From NCBI RefSeq assembly GCF_000612805.1, contig NZ_HG964403.1:744001-808000 (forward strand): a stretch of 64,000 nucleotides of DNA, read 5' to 3'. How positions within the stretch are numbered: the first letter of the stretch is position 1; each line of letters starts with the position of its first letter. The position numbers were made by a program, and so were the translations under genes. The stretch is from Bacillus ndiopicus. Its GTDB lineage: Bacteria > Bacillota > Bacilli > Bacillales_A > Planococcaceae. Below, piece after piece: positions 28,657-37,423 of this stretch. The notes beneath the pieces were generated by a model. It made no database searches and was not told the origin of the DNA. It was given only the letters and a program-made list of their open reading frames with translations.

Positions 28657-29793
28657 ATGTTAGAATTTGATACAAGTAATGATCAGCTTGCTGTCATCAA
28701 AGTAATTGGTGTAGGTGGCGGCGGTAACAATGCTGTTAATCGTATGATTGAACACGGTGTGCAAGGTGTAGATTTTATTGCAGTGAATACAGATTCTCAA
28801 GCTTTAAATCTATCAAAGGCTGAACATAAATTACAGATTGGTGGAAAGCTTACACGCGGCTTAGGAGCAGGTGCAAATCCAGAAGTAGGGAAAAAGGCAG
28901 CTGAAGAAAGCCGTGAGCAAATAGAAGAAGTACTACGTGGTGCAGACATGGTGTTTGTTACTGCTGGTATGGGTGGCGGTACTGGTACGGGAGCAGCTCC
29001 AGTTATTGCTCAAATTGCACGTGATTTAGGTGCATTAACAGTAGGTGTTGTAACACGTCCATTTTCATTTGAAGGTCGTAAACGCCAAACACAGGCAATA
29101 GGTGGAATTGGCTCAATGAAAGAAGCTGTTGACACTTTAATCGTTATCCCTAACGATAAGCTATTGCAAATTGTTGATAAATCAACGCCTATGTTAGAGG
29201 CATTCCGTGAAGCAGACAATGTATTGCGTCAAGGTGTACAAGGTATTTCTGATTTAATTGCAACACCTGGTTTAATTAACTTAGACTTTGCCGATGTAAA
29301 AACGATTATGTCTGATAAAGGGTCAGCATTAATGGGTATTGGTATCGCTTCTGGTGAAAATCGCGCAACAGAGGCTGCAAAAAAAGCAATTTCAAGTCCG
29401 CTTCTTGAAACATCAATCGATGGTGCGAAGGGCGTTATTATGAATATTACTGGCGGTACAAACTTAAGCTTATTTGAAGTACAGGAAGCAGCTGATATTG
29501 TAGCTTCTGCATCAGATGAAGAAGTAAATATGATTTTCGGTTCGGTTATTAATGATAACTTAGATGACGAGATTATTGTAACTGTTATTGCAACTGGCTT
29601 CTCAGATGATATATTAGCGCAGCGTCAAAACATGCGACCTAGCATGGGAGTACGTCAACAAGCTCCTGCACAACAGCAGTCGTCTCGTCAAGAGCCTGTG
29701 CAACAAGAAGCACCACGTCAAACACAAAATTATCAACAAGAAGATACACTAGATATTCCAACATTTTTACGTAATCGTAGAAATCGAGGATAA
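28657..29793 (+). CDS. ftsZ: Cell division protein FtsZ
   Basis: 378-residue tubulin homologue that polymerises into the Z ring. The GTP-binding signature [10 protein letters not shown] is near residues 106-115, preceded by [17 protein letters not shown] and followed by the T7 loop NLDFADVK. A glutamine-rich linker (about 318-365) ends in the conserved tail [13 protein letters not shown] that binds FtsA and SepF. GGGAGGAG precedes ATG 28657; the frame's GTG 28642 lies on that site. Confidence 0.98.
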   Translation: MLEFDTSNDQLAVIKVIGVGGGGNNAVNRMIEHGVQGVDFIAVNTDSQALNLSKAEHKLQIGGKLTRGLGAGANPEVGKKAAEESREQIEEVLRGADMVFVTAGMGGGTGTGAAPVIAQIARDLGALTVGVVTRPFSFEGRKRQTQAIGGIGSMKEAVDTLIVIPNDKLLQIVDKSTPMLEAFREADNVLRQGVQGISDLIATPGLINLDFADVKTIMSDKGSALMGIGIASGENRATEAAKKAISSPLLETSIDGAKGVIMNITGGTNLSLFEVQEAADIVASASDEEVNMIFGSVINDNLDDEIIVTVIATGFSDDILAQRQNMRPSMGVRQQAPAQQQSSRQEPVQQEAPRQTQNYQQEDTLDIPTFLRNRRNRG

Positions 29794-29802
29794 TAATTTC
29801 TG

Positions 29803-29847
29803 AGGGTGTTAGAAAAGATAAAATCTTTCCTAACACCCTTAGTTTTT
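29803..29847 (+). terminator. Rho-independent terminator after ftsZ
   Basis: GGGTGTTAG and CTAACACCC, extended inward by AAAGAT/ATCTTT with one A-C mismatch, form a stem with a three-base loop, followed by T5 at 29843-29847. Confidence 0.88.
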
Positions 29848-30347
29848 GACTTTAATTAGAGCTAATAAGAGGCTCCAGAAAGTCAAAATCCTTAGCCTTA
29901 CTTATCCATTTTAAAATTGAAAAACCAGCGTAGAAGCCATTGTTGTGGCTTAACAATGCAACTTGAAGTTAATTTAGATAAGTAACAGTTTGTTTCACCA
30001 TTTATCCCGTATTAACAGGCTGTACTTTTGCGACGAGTAATTGCGGGACGCTCACCATTCCAATCAACTAGAAAAAGTTTTTATCCAATGAAATAGCCAA
30101 AAACACATTATTCAATAGCGGATACATAAAAATAATAGCAATGTACCTATTTCATTTTAAGATTCAGAATAAATCAAACCTTGTATTGTGGAACAATCTA
30201 TATAGAGAGCTTACTCCCTTCAGCAAAAAGTGGGCTATATGTAATTTTAACGATGAATCAAAGAATCTTCTTCAAATAGGACATAGTAAAAATAATATTC
30301 TTTATGTGCGTGTTTTTTGGTTAAGACACTTGTTATCAGGCTGTCTC
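29848..30347. other. Gene-free interval after ftsZ
   Basis: Bacillus subtilis has the protease gene bpr (bpf) between ftsZ and spoIIGA; nothing like it is seen here. An open frame of 84 codons at 30141-30395 runs into a repeat element, has no ribosome binding site and no recognisable protein character. Bases around 30030-30070 weakly resemble the right end of the interspersed element at 30348-30486. Confidence 0.55.
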
Positions 30348-30486
30348 CAGTTGATTGGAGTGAAGATGGCTCGACTCCAACGGGAAAAGGCATAGCGGAA
30401 AATCCATTATTTTCGGCCCCCGCCGAAAATAATTAGTTGGAGCTATGCCCCGTGGAAAGCGAGCCAATCGTAACGGAAATCAACTG
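30348..30486. repeat. Palindromic interspersed element (MITE/REP-like), about 139 bp
   Basis: CAGTTGATT (30348-30356) and AATCAACTG (30478-30486) are terminal inverted repeats. Inside lie GGCTCG/CGAGCC, CTCCAAC/GTTGGAG, GGCATAG/CTATGCC and a central perfect 12-bp stem ATTATTTTCGGC/GCCGAAAATAAT (30406-30417 with 30422-30433). No protein is encoded. A partial copy lies at 11479-11539. It is typical in form of intergenic repeats of Bacillaceae; I cannot assign a family name. Confidence 0.75.
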
Positions 30487-30681
30487 AGTTTTAGCTTTTT
30501 ATTGTAAATCAGAACTAATAAGCACATATATCTCTTTCGGCAACCTTAGCCACTGCAACTACCTTCAACCAATCTCCTACCATTTTAAATTTCAACAAAA
30601 AGGCCTTAAATCCAAAATTTTAACCATCCAAAGAAAATGACTACTTTTTAAATAACCAACATTTCTAAAAAACACCAATAT

Positions 30682-30720
30682 CTACAGAAAAAGAGGCGTG
30701 TTTGCCCACGTTTTCTGTAG
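30682..30720. repeat. Hairpin upstream of spoIIGA
   Basis: CTACAGAAAA (30682-30691) pairs with TTTTCTGTAG (30711-30720), with CGTG/CACG paired inside the loop. No T tract follows on the plus strand (six C follow), so a terminator role is unclear. It lies about 130 bases before spoIIGA. Confidence 0.5.
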
Positions 30721-30763
30721 CCCCCCTCTCATTTTGTCATTTCACCAATTTTTTTGTATTTTC

Positions 30764-30794
30764 TTGTCTAAATTTTTTATTAACTGAATACAAT
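30764..30794 (+). promoter_or_regulatory. Probable Spo0A-dependent SigA promoter of spoIIGA
   Basis: TACAAT (30789-30794) is a -10 candidate; TTGTCT (30764-30769) lies 19 bases upstream, wider than optimal. The -35 overlaps TTGTCTAAA (30764-30772), one mismatch from the 0A-box TTGTCGAAA, and a poorer box TTTGTCATTT lies at 30733-30742. In Bacillus subtilis the spoIIG promoter also has an over-long spacer and 0A boxes at its -35 region. Confidence 0.55.
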
Positions 30795-30853
30795 GAAGTG
30801 ACAATTTCTAACATAGCACTAATGGTAAGCTTCTAATTAGGAGGAAGCGATAC

Positions 30854-31678
30854 ATGGTTGGCGAATGGCTTGTATTTATAAATACACTATTTAACTATTT
30901 ACTTGTGTTGTTTATTAGCAAAATTACAAATGTGTATATTACGAAAAAGCGCGCTTTGTTTGCTGCTTTTATAAGCGGTATGATTAGTGCAATTTTTTCA
31001 CCATCATTATTAATTGGTGTTATAAGTGCTCTTTTATTAGCTGGCATTGCTTTTTCATTCAAATATCGCATTTTACTGAAACAAACAGCGGTACTTGTTG
31101 TAGCAACTATATTTCTAGGAGGCTTATTAACAGCGGTACAACCTTTCTTGGCAGGTCGTTCATTGCTTTTTTATATAGTGCTTTGTAGCTTACTCGCTAT
31201 TTTTAGCTCCAAATGGGCAGAAATAAAATGGCAGAGTTTTTGGCAACAAAAAATACAAGCAAGCTATGTAGTGACATGCAAGTTACATCTAGGTGATACA
31301 GAATTGGAGCTACGTGGCTTTATAGATACTGGAAATATGTGTACTGAGCCCATTAGTCAACAGCCGGTACATTTTATTTCCTATCGTATGATTAAGGATA
31401 AGCTACCTGCAACCATTAATAATGCCATTACTTCATGGGATGCAGCATCACCTTATAATTTATCGATGTTTCCACGTGAATGGTTGACATCTATCCGTCT
31501 TATTCCACTGACAACCGTACAGCAGAAGGCAATTGTACCTGCATTTCGTTTAACAGAATGGACGATTAATGAAAAAAAGGTGACAGGACATTATGTCGTA
31601 CTAACAAAAAATGATGCCAATTTTCCGCAGCAAGCTGATATGATGCTTCATGTTTTAGCGCTTTCCAATCAACAATAA
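30854..31678 (+). CDS. spoIIGA: Sporulation sigma-E factor-processing peptidase SpoIIGA
   Basis: 274-residue membrane protease that cleaves pro-SigE at the sporulation septum. The N-terminal half has five membrane segments; the C-terminal cytoplasmic half holds the aspartic protease motif GFIDTGN with the catalytic aspartate near residue 158. It is activated by forespore SpoIIR in the family. AGGAGGAAG precedes the ATG. sigE follows 13 bases downstream, forming the spoIIG operon. Confidence 0.93.
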   Translation: MVGEWLVFINTLFNYLLVLFISKITNVYITKKRALFAAFISGMISAIFSPSLLIGVISALLLAGIAFSFKYRILLKQTAVLVVATIFLGGLLTAVQPFLAGRSLLFYIVLCSLLAIFSSKWAEIKWQSFWQQKIQASYVVTCKLHLGDTELELRGFIDTGNMCTEPISQQPVHFISYRMIKDKLPATINNAITSWDAASPYNLSMFPREWLTSIRLIPLTTVQQKAIVPAFRLTEWTINEKKVTGHYVVLTKNDANFPQQADMMLHVLALSNQQ

Positions 31679-31691
31679 AGGAGGAGAATGA

Positions 31692-32399
31692 TTGATTCAA
31701 AAACTAGTAGCGTATTTGCAAAATATTTGGAGTAAGTTCTTTGCTAAAGGAACATACTATATAGGAGGACATGATTCATTGCCAGTACCATTGACTAGAG
31801 AAGAAGAATTAACTGTCGTTGAAGCCTTTATGAATGGAGATTTATCCGCAAGAGATACATTGATTGAACGAAATTTGCGTCTGGTTGTTTATATTGCACG
31901 ACGCTTTGATAATACAGGCACGCCAATTGAAGATTTGATTAGTATCGGCTCAATCGGTTTGATTAAAGCGATTGAAACGTTTAATAAAGAAAAAAATATA
32001 AAGCTCGCAACATACGCTTCACGTTGTATTGAAAATGAAATTTTAATGCATTTGCGTAAAACGAGCCGTATGAAGGGTGAAGTATCGTTCGATGAACCTC
32101 TTAACTCAGATGCGGATGGCAATGAATTATTGCTATCTGATATTTTAGGAACCGAGGTACACATTATTACGAATGATGTTGAACGCAAAATTGAACGTCA
32201 ACATATGTTTAGCGCAATAAATTGCTTAAATCCACGCGAAAAATATATTATGGAATGCCGCTTTGGATTGAATGGTAAGGAAGAAATGACACAAAAAGAA
32301 GTAGCCGATCATTTAGGGATTTCGCAATCATATATTTCAAGATTAGAGAAAAAAATAATACTTGAGTTACGAGAATATTTAAATGCGCCAATTGCATAA
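31692..32399 (+). CDS. sigE: RNA polymerase sporulation sigma factor SigE precursor
   Basis: 235-residue early mother-cell sigma factor. Region 2 ([31 protein letters not shown]), region 2.4 with the [18 protein letters not shown] helix, and region 4 helix-turn-helix ([21 protein letters not shown]) are clear. The pro-sequence ends at the conserved YYIGG (residues 22-26), about five residues earlier than in Bacillus subtilis. Start is TTG 31692 with AAAGGAGGAG upstream. SpoIIGA from the same operon should process it. Confidence 0.96.
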   Translation: MIQKLVAYLQNIWSKFFAKGTYYIGGHDSLPVPLTREEELTVVEAFMNGDLSARDTLIERNLRLVVYIARRFDNTGTPIEDLISIGSIGLIKAIETFNKEKNIKLATYASRCIENEILMHLRKTSRMKGEVSFDEPLNSDADGNELLLSDILGTEVHIITNDVERKIERQHMFSAINCLNPREKYIMECRFGLNGKEEMTQKEVADHLGISQSYISRLEKKIILELREYLNAPIA

Positions 32400-32427
32400 C
32401 TTGGATGAATTTGCCGCTCATTTTTAC

Positions 32428-32456
32428 GCATAGCCTAAACTGCCCCGGGACAAACT
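32428..32456 (+). promoter_or_regulatory. SigF-type promoter for sigG
   Basis: GCATA (32428-32432) and GGACAAACT (32448-32456) are 15 bases apart, fitting the SigF consensus GywTA-N15/17-GGnnAnAnT. The start codon lies 34 bases downstream. SigF-driven forespore transcription of sigG is established in Bacillus subtilis. Confidence 0.75.
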
Positions 32457-32490
32457 GAACGAAAGATAATTGTTCGGAGGGGAATATTTG

Positions 32491-33264
32491 ATGAGAACAA
32501 AAGTAGAGCTATGTGGTGTAGATACGGCAAAGCTACCAGTTTTAAAACATGAGGAAATGCGTGAGTTATTTATTCAATTGCAAGCAGGAAACATAGCTGT
32601 GCGTGAGGAGCTTGTCATTTGCAATTTGCGTTTAGTATTAAGTATCGTAGGACGCTTTTCATATCGCGGCGAGCAGGCAGACGATTTATTTCAGGTAGGC
32701 TGTATCGGTTTATTAAAAGCAATTGATCATTTCGATTTAAAGCATAATGTTCGATTTTCGACATATGCTGTACCGATGATTATCGGTGAAATCCGCAGAC
32801 ATTTACGTGACCATCATGCACTTCGTGTGTCACGTTCATTAAGGGATATTGCTTATAAAGCGATGCAGGCAAAGGAGCGATTTATTACCGAAAATCTACA
32901 TGAGCCAACAATTGAGCAATTAGCCGCTGCGATTGAAATGAAGCCTGAAGATGTTTTATTTGCGCTTGATGCAATTCAAGATCCGGTTTCATTGCAGGAG
33001 CCAATTTATTCTGATAGTGGAGATGCAATGTATTTAATGGATCAACTTAAGGGAGATGTATCAGAAGATCAGTGGGTAGATTATGTATCTGTAAAGGAAA
33101 GTTTACAAAAATTAGACGAGCGACAGCAGCTAATCGTAGCAAAACGTTTCTATTATGGCGAAACACAAACAGAAATCGCTAAATCACTAGGCATATCTCA
33201 AGCACAAATTTCACGCTTAGAAAAAAGTGCAATTGAACTAATGCAGTCGGACTATTTACAGTAG
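32491..33264 (+). CDS. sigG: RNA polymerase sporulation sigma factor SigG
   Basis: 257-residue late forespore sigma factor. The N-terminal RTKVELCGVDTAKLPVLKHEEM and the core FQVGCIGLLKAIDHFDL and RFSTYAVPMIIGEIRRHLRD are characteristic of SigG rather than SigF. Region 4 ends with TQTEIAKSLGISQAQISRLEK. CGGAGGGG is eight bases before ATG 32491. It has its own SigF-like promoter in the 91-base gap after sigE and can also be reached by read-through from spoIIG. Confidence 0.96.
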   Translation: MRTKVELCGVDTAKLPVLKHEEMRELFIQLQAGNIAVREELVICNLRLVLSIVGRFSYRGEQADDLFQVGCIGLLKAIDHFDLKHNVRFSTYAVPMIIGEIRRHLRDHHALRVSRSLRDIAYKAMQAKERFITENLHEPTIEQLAAAIEMKPEDVLFALDAIQDPVSLQEPIYSDSGDAMYLMDQLKGDVSEDQWVDYVSVKESLQKLDERQQLIVAKRFYYGETQTEIAKSLGISQAQISRLEKSAIELMQSDYLQ

Positions 33265-33408
33265 CAGGGTGGCTGTTGGAAAAGCGAGTTAATGCGTCAT
33301 TTTCCTGACGGCTACTTGCACTTTGATTGTAGTGATGCGATTTAAAACGAAGCATTTGCATTGTACAATAAATATTTATTTTTCAAAATATGTATGGCTA
33401 TAACGATA

Positions 33409-33445
33409 AAATCCACTTAGACGCACTCGCTATAAGTGGATTTTT
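33409..33445 (+). terminator. Rho-independent terminator after sigG
   Basis: A perfect 11-bp stem AAATCCACTTA/TAAGTGGATTT (33409-33419 with 33433-33443) is followed by T5. A separate imperfect hairpin (about 33269-33314, GGCTGTTGGAAAA with TTTTCCTGACGGCT) lies closer to sigG and resembles one at 43218-43262. Confidence 0.85.
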
Positions 33446-33483
33446 AGCGTTTATAGGAACAGTGGTAATTTAGGAGGGATATT

Positions 33484-33723
33484 ATGCGTTTTTCTGTTGC
33501 GCAGCAAAAAGAAATAATTGAAGCTGGAAGTGGCCGCTTTATCGGTTACATTGTAGATGCTGAAATTTGTGAAAGGAGTGGGCTAATTACTGGCTTTATT
33601 GTTGCAGAACCAAAGAAAATACTGCACATTTTTCAAGCGGAGGAAACAACAAGGAAAATCGATATTAAGGATATTTTAACAATCGGTAAAGATGTAATAT
33701 TAGTAAAGGGAGTCATGTCATAA
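33484..33723 (+). CDS. YlmC/YmxH family PRC-barrel sporulation protein
   Basis: 79-residue protein with a PRC-barrel-like fold (GRFIGYIVDAEICERSGLITGFIVAEP). The YlmC/YmxH family is found in spore formers, without an established function. TAGGAGGGAT precedes ATG 33484. It stands between sigG and ylmE, the position of ylmC in Bacillus subtilis; ylmD, which normally follows, is absent and a 210-base gap without recognisable features takes its place. Confidence 0.85.
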   Translation: MRFSVAQQKEIIEAGSGRFIGYIVDAEICERSGLITGFIVAEPKKILHIFQAEETTRKIDIKDILTIGKDVILVKGVMS

Positions 33724-33933
33724 GATTTCTTAGGACAATAGATATAGAGCAAGCTATTCATTGATAAATCACAGTAGGCTTGTTACAATGAAATAAAATA
33801 AACTTCAAACAATGCGTAGTTTTTCTAACGTTGATTAAGATTTACAGAGAATTATAACTACATGTATTATCTATTTTTGGCTAAAAGCACTATTTAGAGC
33901 AGAATAAATTATTGTTGTAAAGATGGGAATAAA

Positions 33934-34602
33934 ATGGCGAAAATTATTGAAAACTTAAAGCAAATTCAAATTAAAATAAAACAAGCACAAGAGCGAAGCA
34001 ATGCACAGCAGCAAGTGCACATCATTGCTGTTACAAAAGAGGTAGATGTAGCTCGTACTAATGAAGCAATTGAAGCAAGTTTACTTCATTTAGGTGAAAA
34101 TCGTCCTGAAGGATTGCTCACGAAAACTGAGGCCATAGAGCAGCCTGTAAACTGGCACTATATCGGATCATTGCAGACACGCAAGGTGAAGCAAGTAATA
34201 AATAAAATCGATTATTTGCATTCGTTAGATCGTTTCAGCTTAGCTGAGGAAATTGAGAAGCGAGCTGAGCATGTTGTTAAATGCTTTGTACAAGTAAATG
34301 TATCTGGTGAGGAATCCAAGCATGGTTTAACTGCTGAAGAAACAATACCATTTCTCCGTAGCTTAAGTGAGATGACAAAACTTGAAGTTGTTGGCTTAAT
34401 GACAATGGCACCGCATTCTGATGATGAACAGCTAATACGTTCAGTGTTTCGAAATTTGAAAAAATTACAGCAGGAAGTTGTGGCACTAAAGCTACCGTAT
34501 GCACCTTGTACAGAACTTTCGATGGGGATGTCAAATGACTATGAAATTGCCGTTGAGGAAGGTGCGACATTTGTAAGAATTGGCACAGCTCTTGTTGGCT
34601 AG
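33934..34602 (+). CDS. ylmE: YggS family pyridoxal phosphate-binding protein (YlmE)
   Basis: 222-residue PLP homeostasis protein of the alanine-racemase-like TIM-barrel family. The PLP lysine is in IIAVTKEV near residue 36; [22 protein letters not shown] and the C-terminal [28 protein letters not shown] complete the signature. It begins a compact run with sepF, ylmG, ylmH and divIVA. The ribosome binding site (AAAGATGGGA) is poor compared with its neighbours. Confidence 0.92.
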   Translation: [222 protein letters not shown]

Positions 34603-34618
34603 AAGGAAGGGATAAAAT

Positions 34619-35113
34619 ATGAGTATGAAAAATAAAATAAAAAACTTCTTTTATTTAGACGAAGAAGAAGAGATGGAAACAGTACAAGCAACACCAAAAA
34701 ATTCATATGAGCCGCCAAAGCAACAAGAACAGCCAAAGCCTATCGTTAATAATCGTGTAAAAAAAGAGCGAAAAGTTCAAATACATGAAGAACCAGCGTC
34801 TATACAAGCGATAAATAATGTAGTAAGTCTACAAGCGGCAGCATCGTCGAAGGGCTCAAAAGTAATACTAATCGAACCACGTGTTTATGCAGAAGCACAA
34901 GATATCGCGGAGCATTTAAAAAATAAACGTGCGACAATTGTGAATTTACAGCGCATCGATATCGATCAAGGCAGACGTATTATTGACTTCTTAAGTGGCA
35001 CAGTTTATGCATTAGGTGGAGATATTCAACGAGTAGGTGTAGATATTTTCTTATGTACACCAGATAATGTTGAAGTTACAGGCGAAATTTCAAGCTACTT
35101 AGAAGATATATAA
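34619..35113 (+). CDS. sepF: Cell division protein SepF
   Basis: 164-residue FtsZ-binding protein that bundles FtsZ and anchors it to the membrane. The N-terminal amphipathic helix ([13 protein letters not shown]) is the membrane anchor, an acidic and glutamine/proline-rich linker follows, and the SepF core runs from about residue 80 ([20 protein letters not shown] ... [15 protein letters not shown]). GAAGGAAGGGA precedes the ATG. Confidence 0.96.
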   Translation: MSMKNKIKNFFYLDEEEEMETVQATPKNSYEPPKQQEQPKPIVNNRVKKERKVQIHEEPASIQAINNVVSLQAAASSKGSKVILIEPRVYAEAQDIAEHLKNKRATIVNLQRIDIDQGRRIIDFLSGTVYALGGDIQRVGVDIFLCTPDNVEVTGEISSYLEDI

Positions 35114-35135
35114 AATTTAGTGAGGATACTTAACA

Positions 35136-35396
35136 ATGATTCTTTTAACGATTATACCGCAAGTTTTTCTGATTTACAGATTTATACTAATTGGCTATGT
35201 TTTAATGTCGTGGATACCAGCAGCGCAAGAGTCAGCAGTTGGGCGTTTTTTAGCAACATTAGCTGAGCCTTATTTAGGCTTTTTCAGAAAGTTCATTCCG
35301 CCGCTTGGCATGATTGATATTTCACCAATTGTAGCGATAATAGCATTGTCCTTTATTGAAAAGGGTGTTTGGGTTGTTATTAGCTACTTAATTTAA
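35136..35396 (+). CDS. ylmG: YggT family membrane protein (YlmG)
   Basis: 86-residue protein with two membrane segments and the family sequence [45 protein letters not shown]. YggT/YlmG proteins are linked to membrane or division functions without a firm mechanism. It lies 22 bases after sepF. Confidence 0.93.
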   Translation: MILLTIIPQVFLIYRFILIGYVLMSWIPAAQESAVGRFLATLAEPYLGFFRKFIPPLGMIDISPIVAIIALSFIEKGVWVVISYLI

Positions 35397-35460
35397 ACAT
35401 GGAAAAACAGTTGCCTCCTTACTAGGGGGCTTTTATTATACACAGAGATGGAGATTAAAA

Positions 35461-36249
35461 ATGGAGCATTTAATTCAGCATTTCAGGAAGGATGAACAGC
35501 CATTTATTGAGCAAGTTATTGGCTGGCAACGTGAGGTAGAGGATCGTTATGCACCTAAATTAACTGATTTTTTAGATCCGCGTCAGCGCTTTATTGTAAC
35601 TGCTGTTGTTGGACATGCTGACGATTTACAAGTAAAAGCAACAGGATTATTTGATGCAGCTGAGCGCGAGCGTATAATGATTGCGCCAAGCTATTTTGAT
35701 GCAACTATAGAGGATTTTCAAATAACAGTTTTTCGTGTTAATTACCCAGCAAAATTTGTGCAATTAAAACATCCAGATGTTCTTGGAGCATTATTATCTC
35801 TAGGTATAGATAGAAGTAAATTTGGAGATATTCGTGTAGCGGATAGCACAATTCAATTTGCAGTTGCTAGTGAAGTTGCTGATTATGTAAGAACCAATTT
35901 AACGAGTATTGGAAAAGTAAAAGTTCATGTGGAGGAGACGGATGGGCAGACACCTCTTATTCAATTAGAAGAGCAATGGGTGGAGCAACTCATCTTAATT
36001 TCTTCTATGAGGTTGGATGTTGTAATTGCAACCGTTTTAAACGTGTCTCGTCAAAAATCGCAAAGCTTAGTGACAGCTGGTAGAGTGAAGATCAATTGGA
36101 CAGTACGTGAAAATGTGAGCTTTGAATTGCAGGAAGGCGATATCGTTTCTGTTAGAGGTTTCGGACGTTTCAAACTACTCATGACAGAAGGACGGACAAA
36201 AAAGGATAAAATTCGATTACAAATAGGTCGTTTAGAGCAAAAATCATAA
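35461..36249 (+). CDS. ylmH: S4-domain RNA-binding protein YlmH
   Basis: 262-residue protein with a C-terminal S4 domain (MRLDVVIATVLNVSRQKSQSLVTAGRVKINW, about residues 181-211) and an N-terminal ferredoxin-like part. YlmH is a ribosome-associated factor reported to be related in function to the quality-control factor RqcP; rqcH is also in this window (61142-62818). ATGGAGAT precedes ATG 35461. Confidence 0.92.
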   Translation: MEHLIQHFRKDEQPFIEQVIGWQREVEDRYAPKLTDFLDPRQRFIVTAVVGHADDLQVKATGLFDAAERERIMIAPSYFDATIEDFQITVFRVNYPAKFVQLKHPDVLGALLSLGIDRSKFGDIRVADSTIQFAVASEVADYVRTNLTSIGKVKVHVEETDGQTPLIQLEEQWVEQLILISSMRLDVVIATVLNVSRQKSQSLVTAGRVKINWTVRENVSFELQEGDIVSVRGFGRFKLLMTEGRTKKDKIRLQIGRLEQKS

Positions 36250-36343
36250 TTATTGATTGTTTTTTATGAATAACCGTATTCATAATTGCATAAAAGCTTT
36301 ATAATAGACGAAAATGATGAAATGGATAAAGGAGTGTCATGTA

Positions 36344-36865
36344 ATGCCGTTATCACCGCTTGATATACATAATAAGGAGTTTACGAGAGGCTTTCGCGGC
36401 TACGCGGAGGACGAAGTAAATGAATTTTTAAACCAAATTATAAAAGACTATGAAATTATTTTGCGTGACAAAAAAGAAATGGAAGAAAAAGTGAAAATGA
36501 TGTCAGAGCAAATTAACCATTATAATACACTAGAAGAAACTTTGCAAAAATCCATTATTGTCGCACAAGATGCTGCTGAAGAGCTTCGTCGTAATTCGCA
36601 AAAAGAAGCGAAGTTAATTGTGAAAGAAGCTGAAAAAAATGCCGATCGAATTGTTAACGAGGCCTTGACAAAGGCTCGTAAAATTACAATTGAAATTGAT
36701 GAGCTGAAAAAGCAGTCAAAAGTTTTCCGCAACCGCTTTAAAATGCTTGTAGAAGCACAGTTGGATTTATTAAGTACAGATGACTGGGAGCATTTACTTG
36801 AGTATGATGTGGATTTAACTGATATTCAAGAGCAAATAAAAGTAGGGGAAGATGACGAAAAATAA
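36344..36865 (+). CDS. divIVA: Septum site-determining protein DivIVA
   Basis: 173-residue coiled-coil protein that binds curved membrane at poles and septa. The N-terminal lipid-binding domain (MPLSPLDIHNKEFTRGFRGYAEDEVNEFL) is followed by long coiled coils (about residues 30-65 and 70-140). AAGGAGTG precedes ATG 36344, and the N-terminus from there matches the family; the ten residues before it do not. A TATAAT at 36300-36305 suggests its own promoter, with a weak -35. Confidence 0.95.
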   Translation: MPLSPLDIHNKEFTRGFRGYAEDEVNEFLNQIIKDYEIILRDKKEMEEKVKMMSEQINHYNTLEETLQKSIIVAQDAAEELRRNSQKEAKLIVKEAEKNADRIVNEALTKARKITIEIDELKKQSKVFRNRFKMLVEAQLDLLSTDDWEHLLEYDVDLTDIQEQIKVGEDDEK

Positions 36866-36898
36866 CTTGGTCTACACTATAATTACTTGCTATTGAGC

Positions 36899-36927
36899 TT
36901 GACGTTTTTTTGTGTTTTTCATATACT
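36899..36927 (+). promoter_or_regulatory. SigA promoter of the ileS leader
   Basis: TTGACG (36899-36904) and TATACT (36922-36927) with a 17-base spacer. It starts a leader of nearly 500 bases that carries the T-box. Confidence 0.85.
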
Positions 36928-36933
36928 GTGAGT

Positions 36934-37192
36934 ACACATTGATTATGGCACTTGAGGAAGACAGTATGTTTTAATTGCTGTTTAGCGATCTGGGGATAGT
37001 GGGAGCTCAGACGAAACAATTAAAGCAGAATATCACTTCTGAGCTAAATTACTGAAAATGACTATGAGTAAGTAATTTCGTTTAACGCTATGTTACAGCG
37101 TTCTAAGAGACACAAGGTATTTGTGTAAATTAGGGTGGTACCACGAGTTATAGCTTCTCGTCCCTTGTTATAAGGGATGAGAGGCTTTTTTT
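36934..37192 (+). ncRNA. Isoleucine T-box leader with terminator/antiterminator
   Basis: The T-box sequence AGGGTGGTACCACG is at 37132-37145, followed by a terminator AGCTTCTCGTCCCTT/AAGGGATGAGAGGCT (37152-37166 with 37171-37185) and T7. Upstream, stem I shows GGGGATAGTGGGAGCTCAG and returns with ACTTCTGAGCT; the specifier between them reads ATC (37032-37034), the isoleucine codon, in the usual GAATATCAC context. Uncharged tRNA-Ile should favour the antiterminator and allow ileS transcription. Confidence 0.93.
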
Positions 37193-37423
37193 ATCTTGAT
37201 TTAGTGGAGATACAAACAATCACGAATCAGAATAACTCAGTCTAGGAACACCTCCCACGCGCGCAACGTATCGTGTTGTTACAAACGCCCAGGCGGATGT
37301 AACAGATTTTGGAGAGACCTGCACGACGCGACGGTTTTAGGTAAACTTTTACTCAGTTCGCAAAAAATTCGAGCTAAAATTAGCCGAGGTCTAATTGATT
37401 TAATTAAGGAGGAATTTAAACAA
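37193..37423 (+). repeat. Leader segment between T-box and ileS with interspersed repeat tail
   Basis: Over 200 non-coding bases separate the T-box terminator from the ileS start. The last part (about 37361-37401) matches the first 51 bases of the window, and the preceding CG-rich CGACGCGACGG-type stretch is unlike its AT-rich surroundings, suggesting an inserted element in the ileS leader. No reading frame is apparent. Confidence 0.5.

Noticed and set aside
30141..30395. Open frame of 84 codons between ftsZ and spoIIGA
   Set aside because: No ribosome binding site, no recognisable protein features, and its 3' part lies in the palindromic repeat at 30348-30486.
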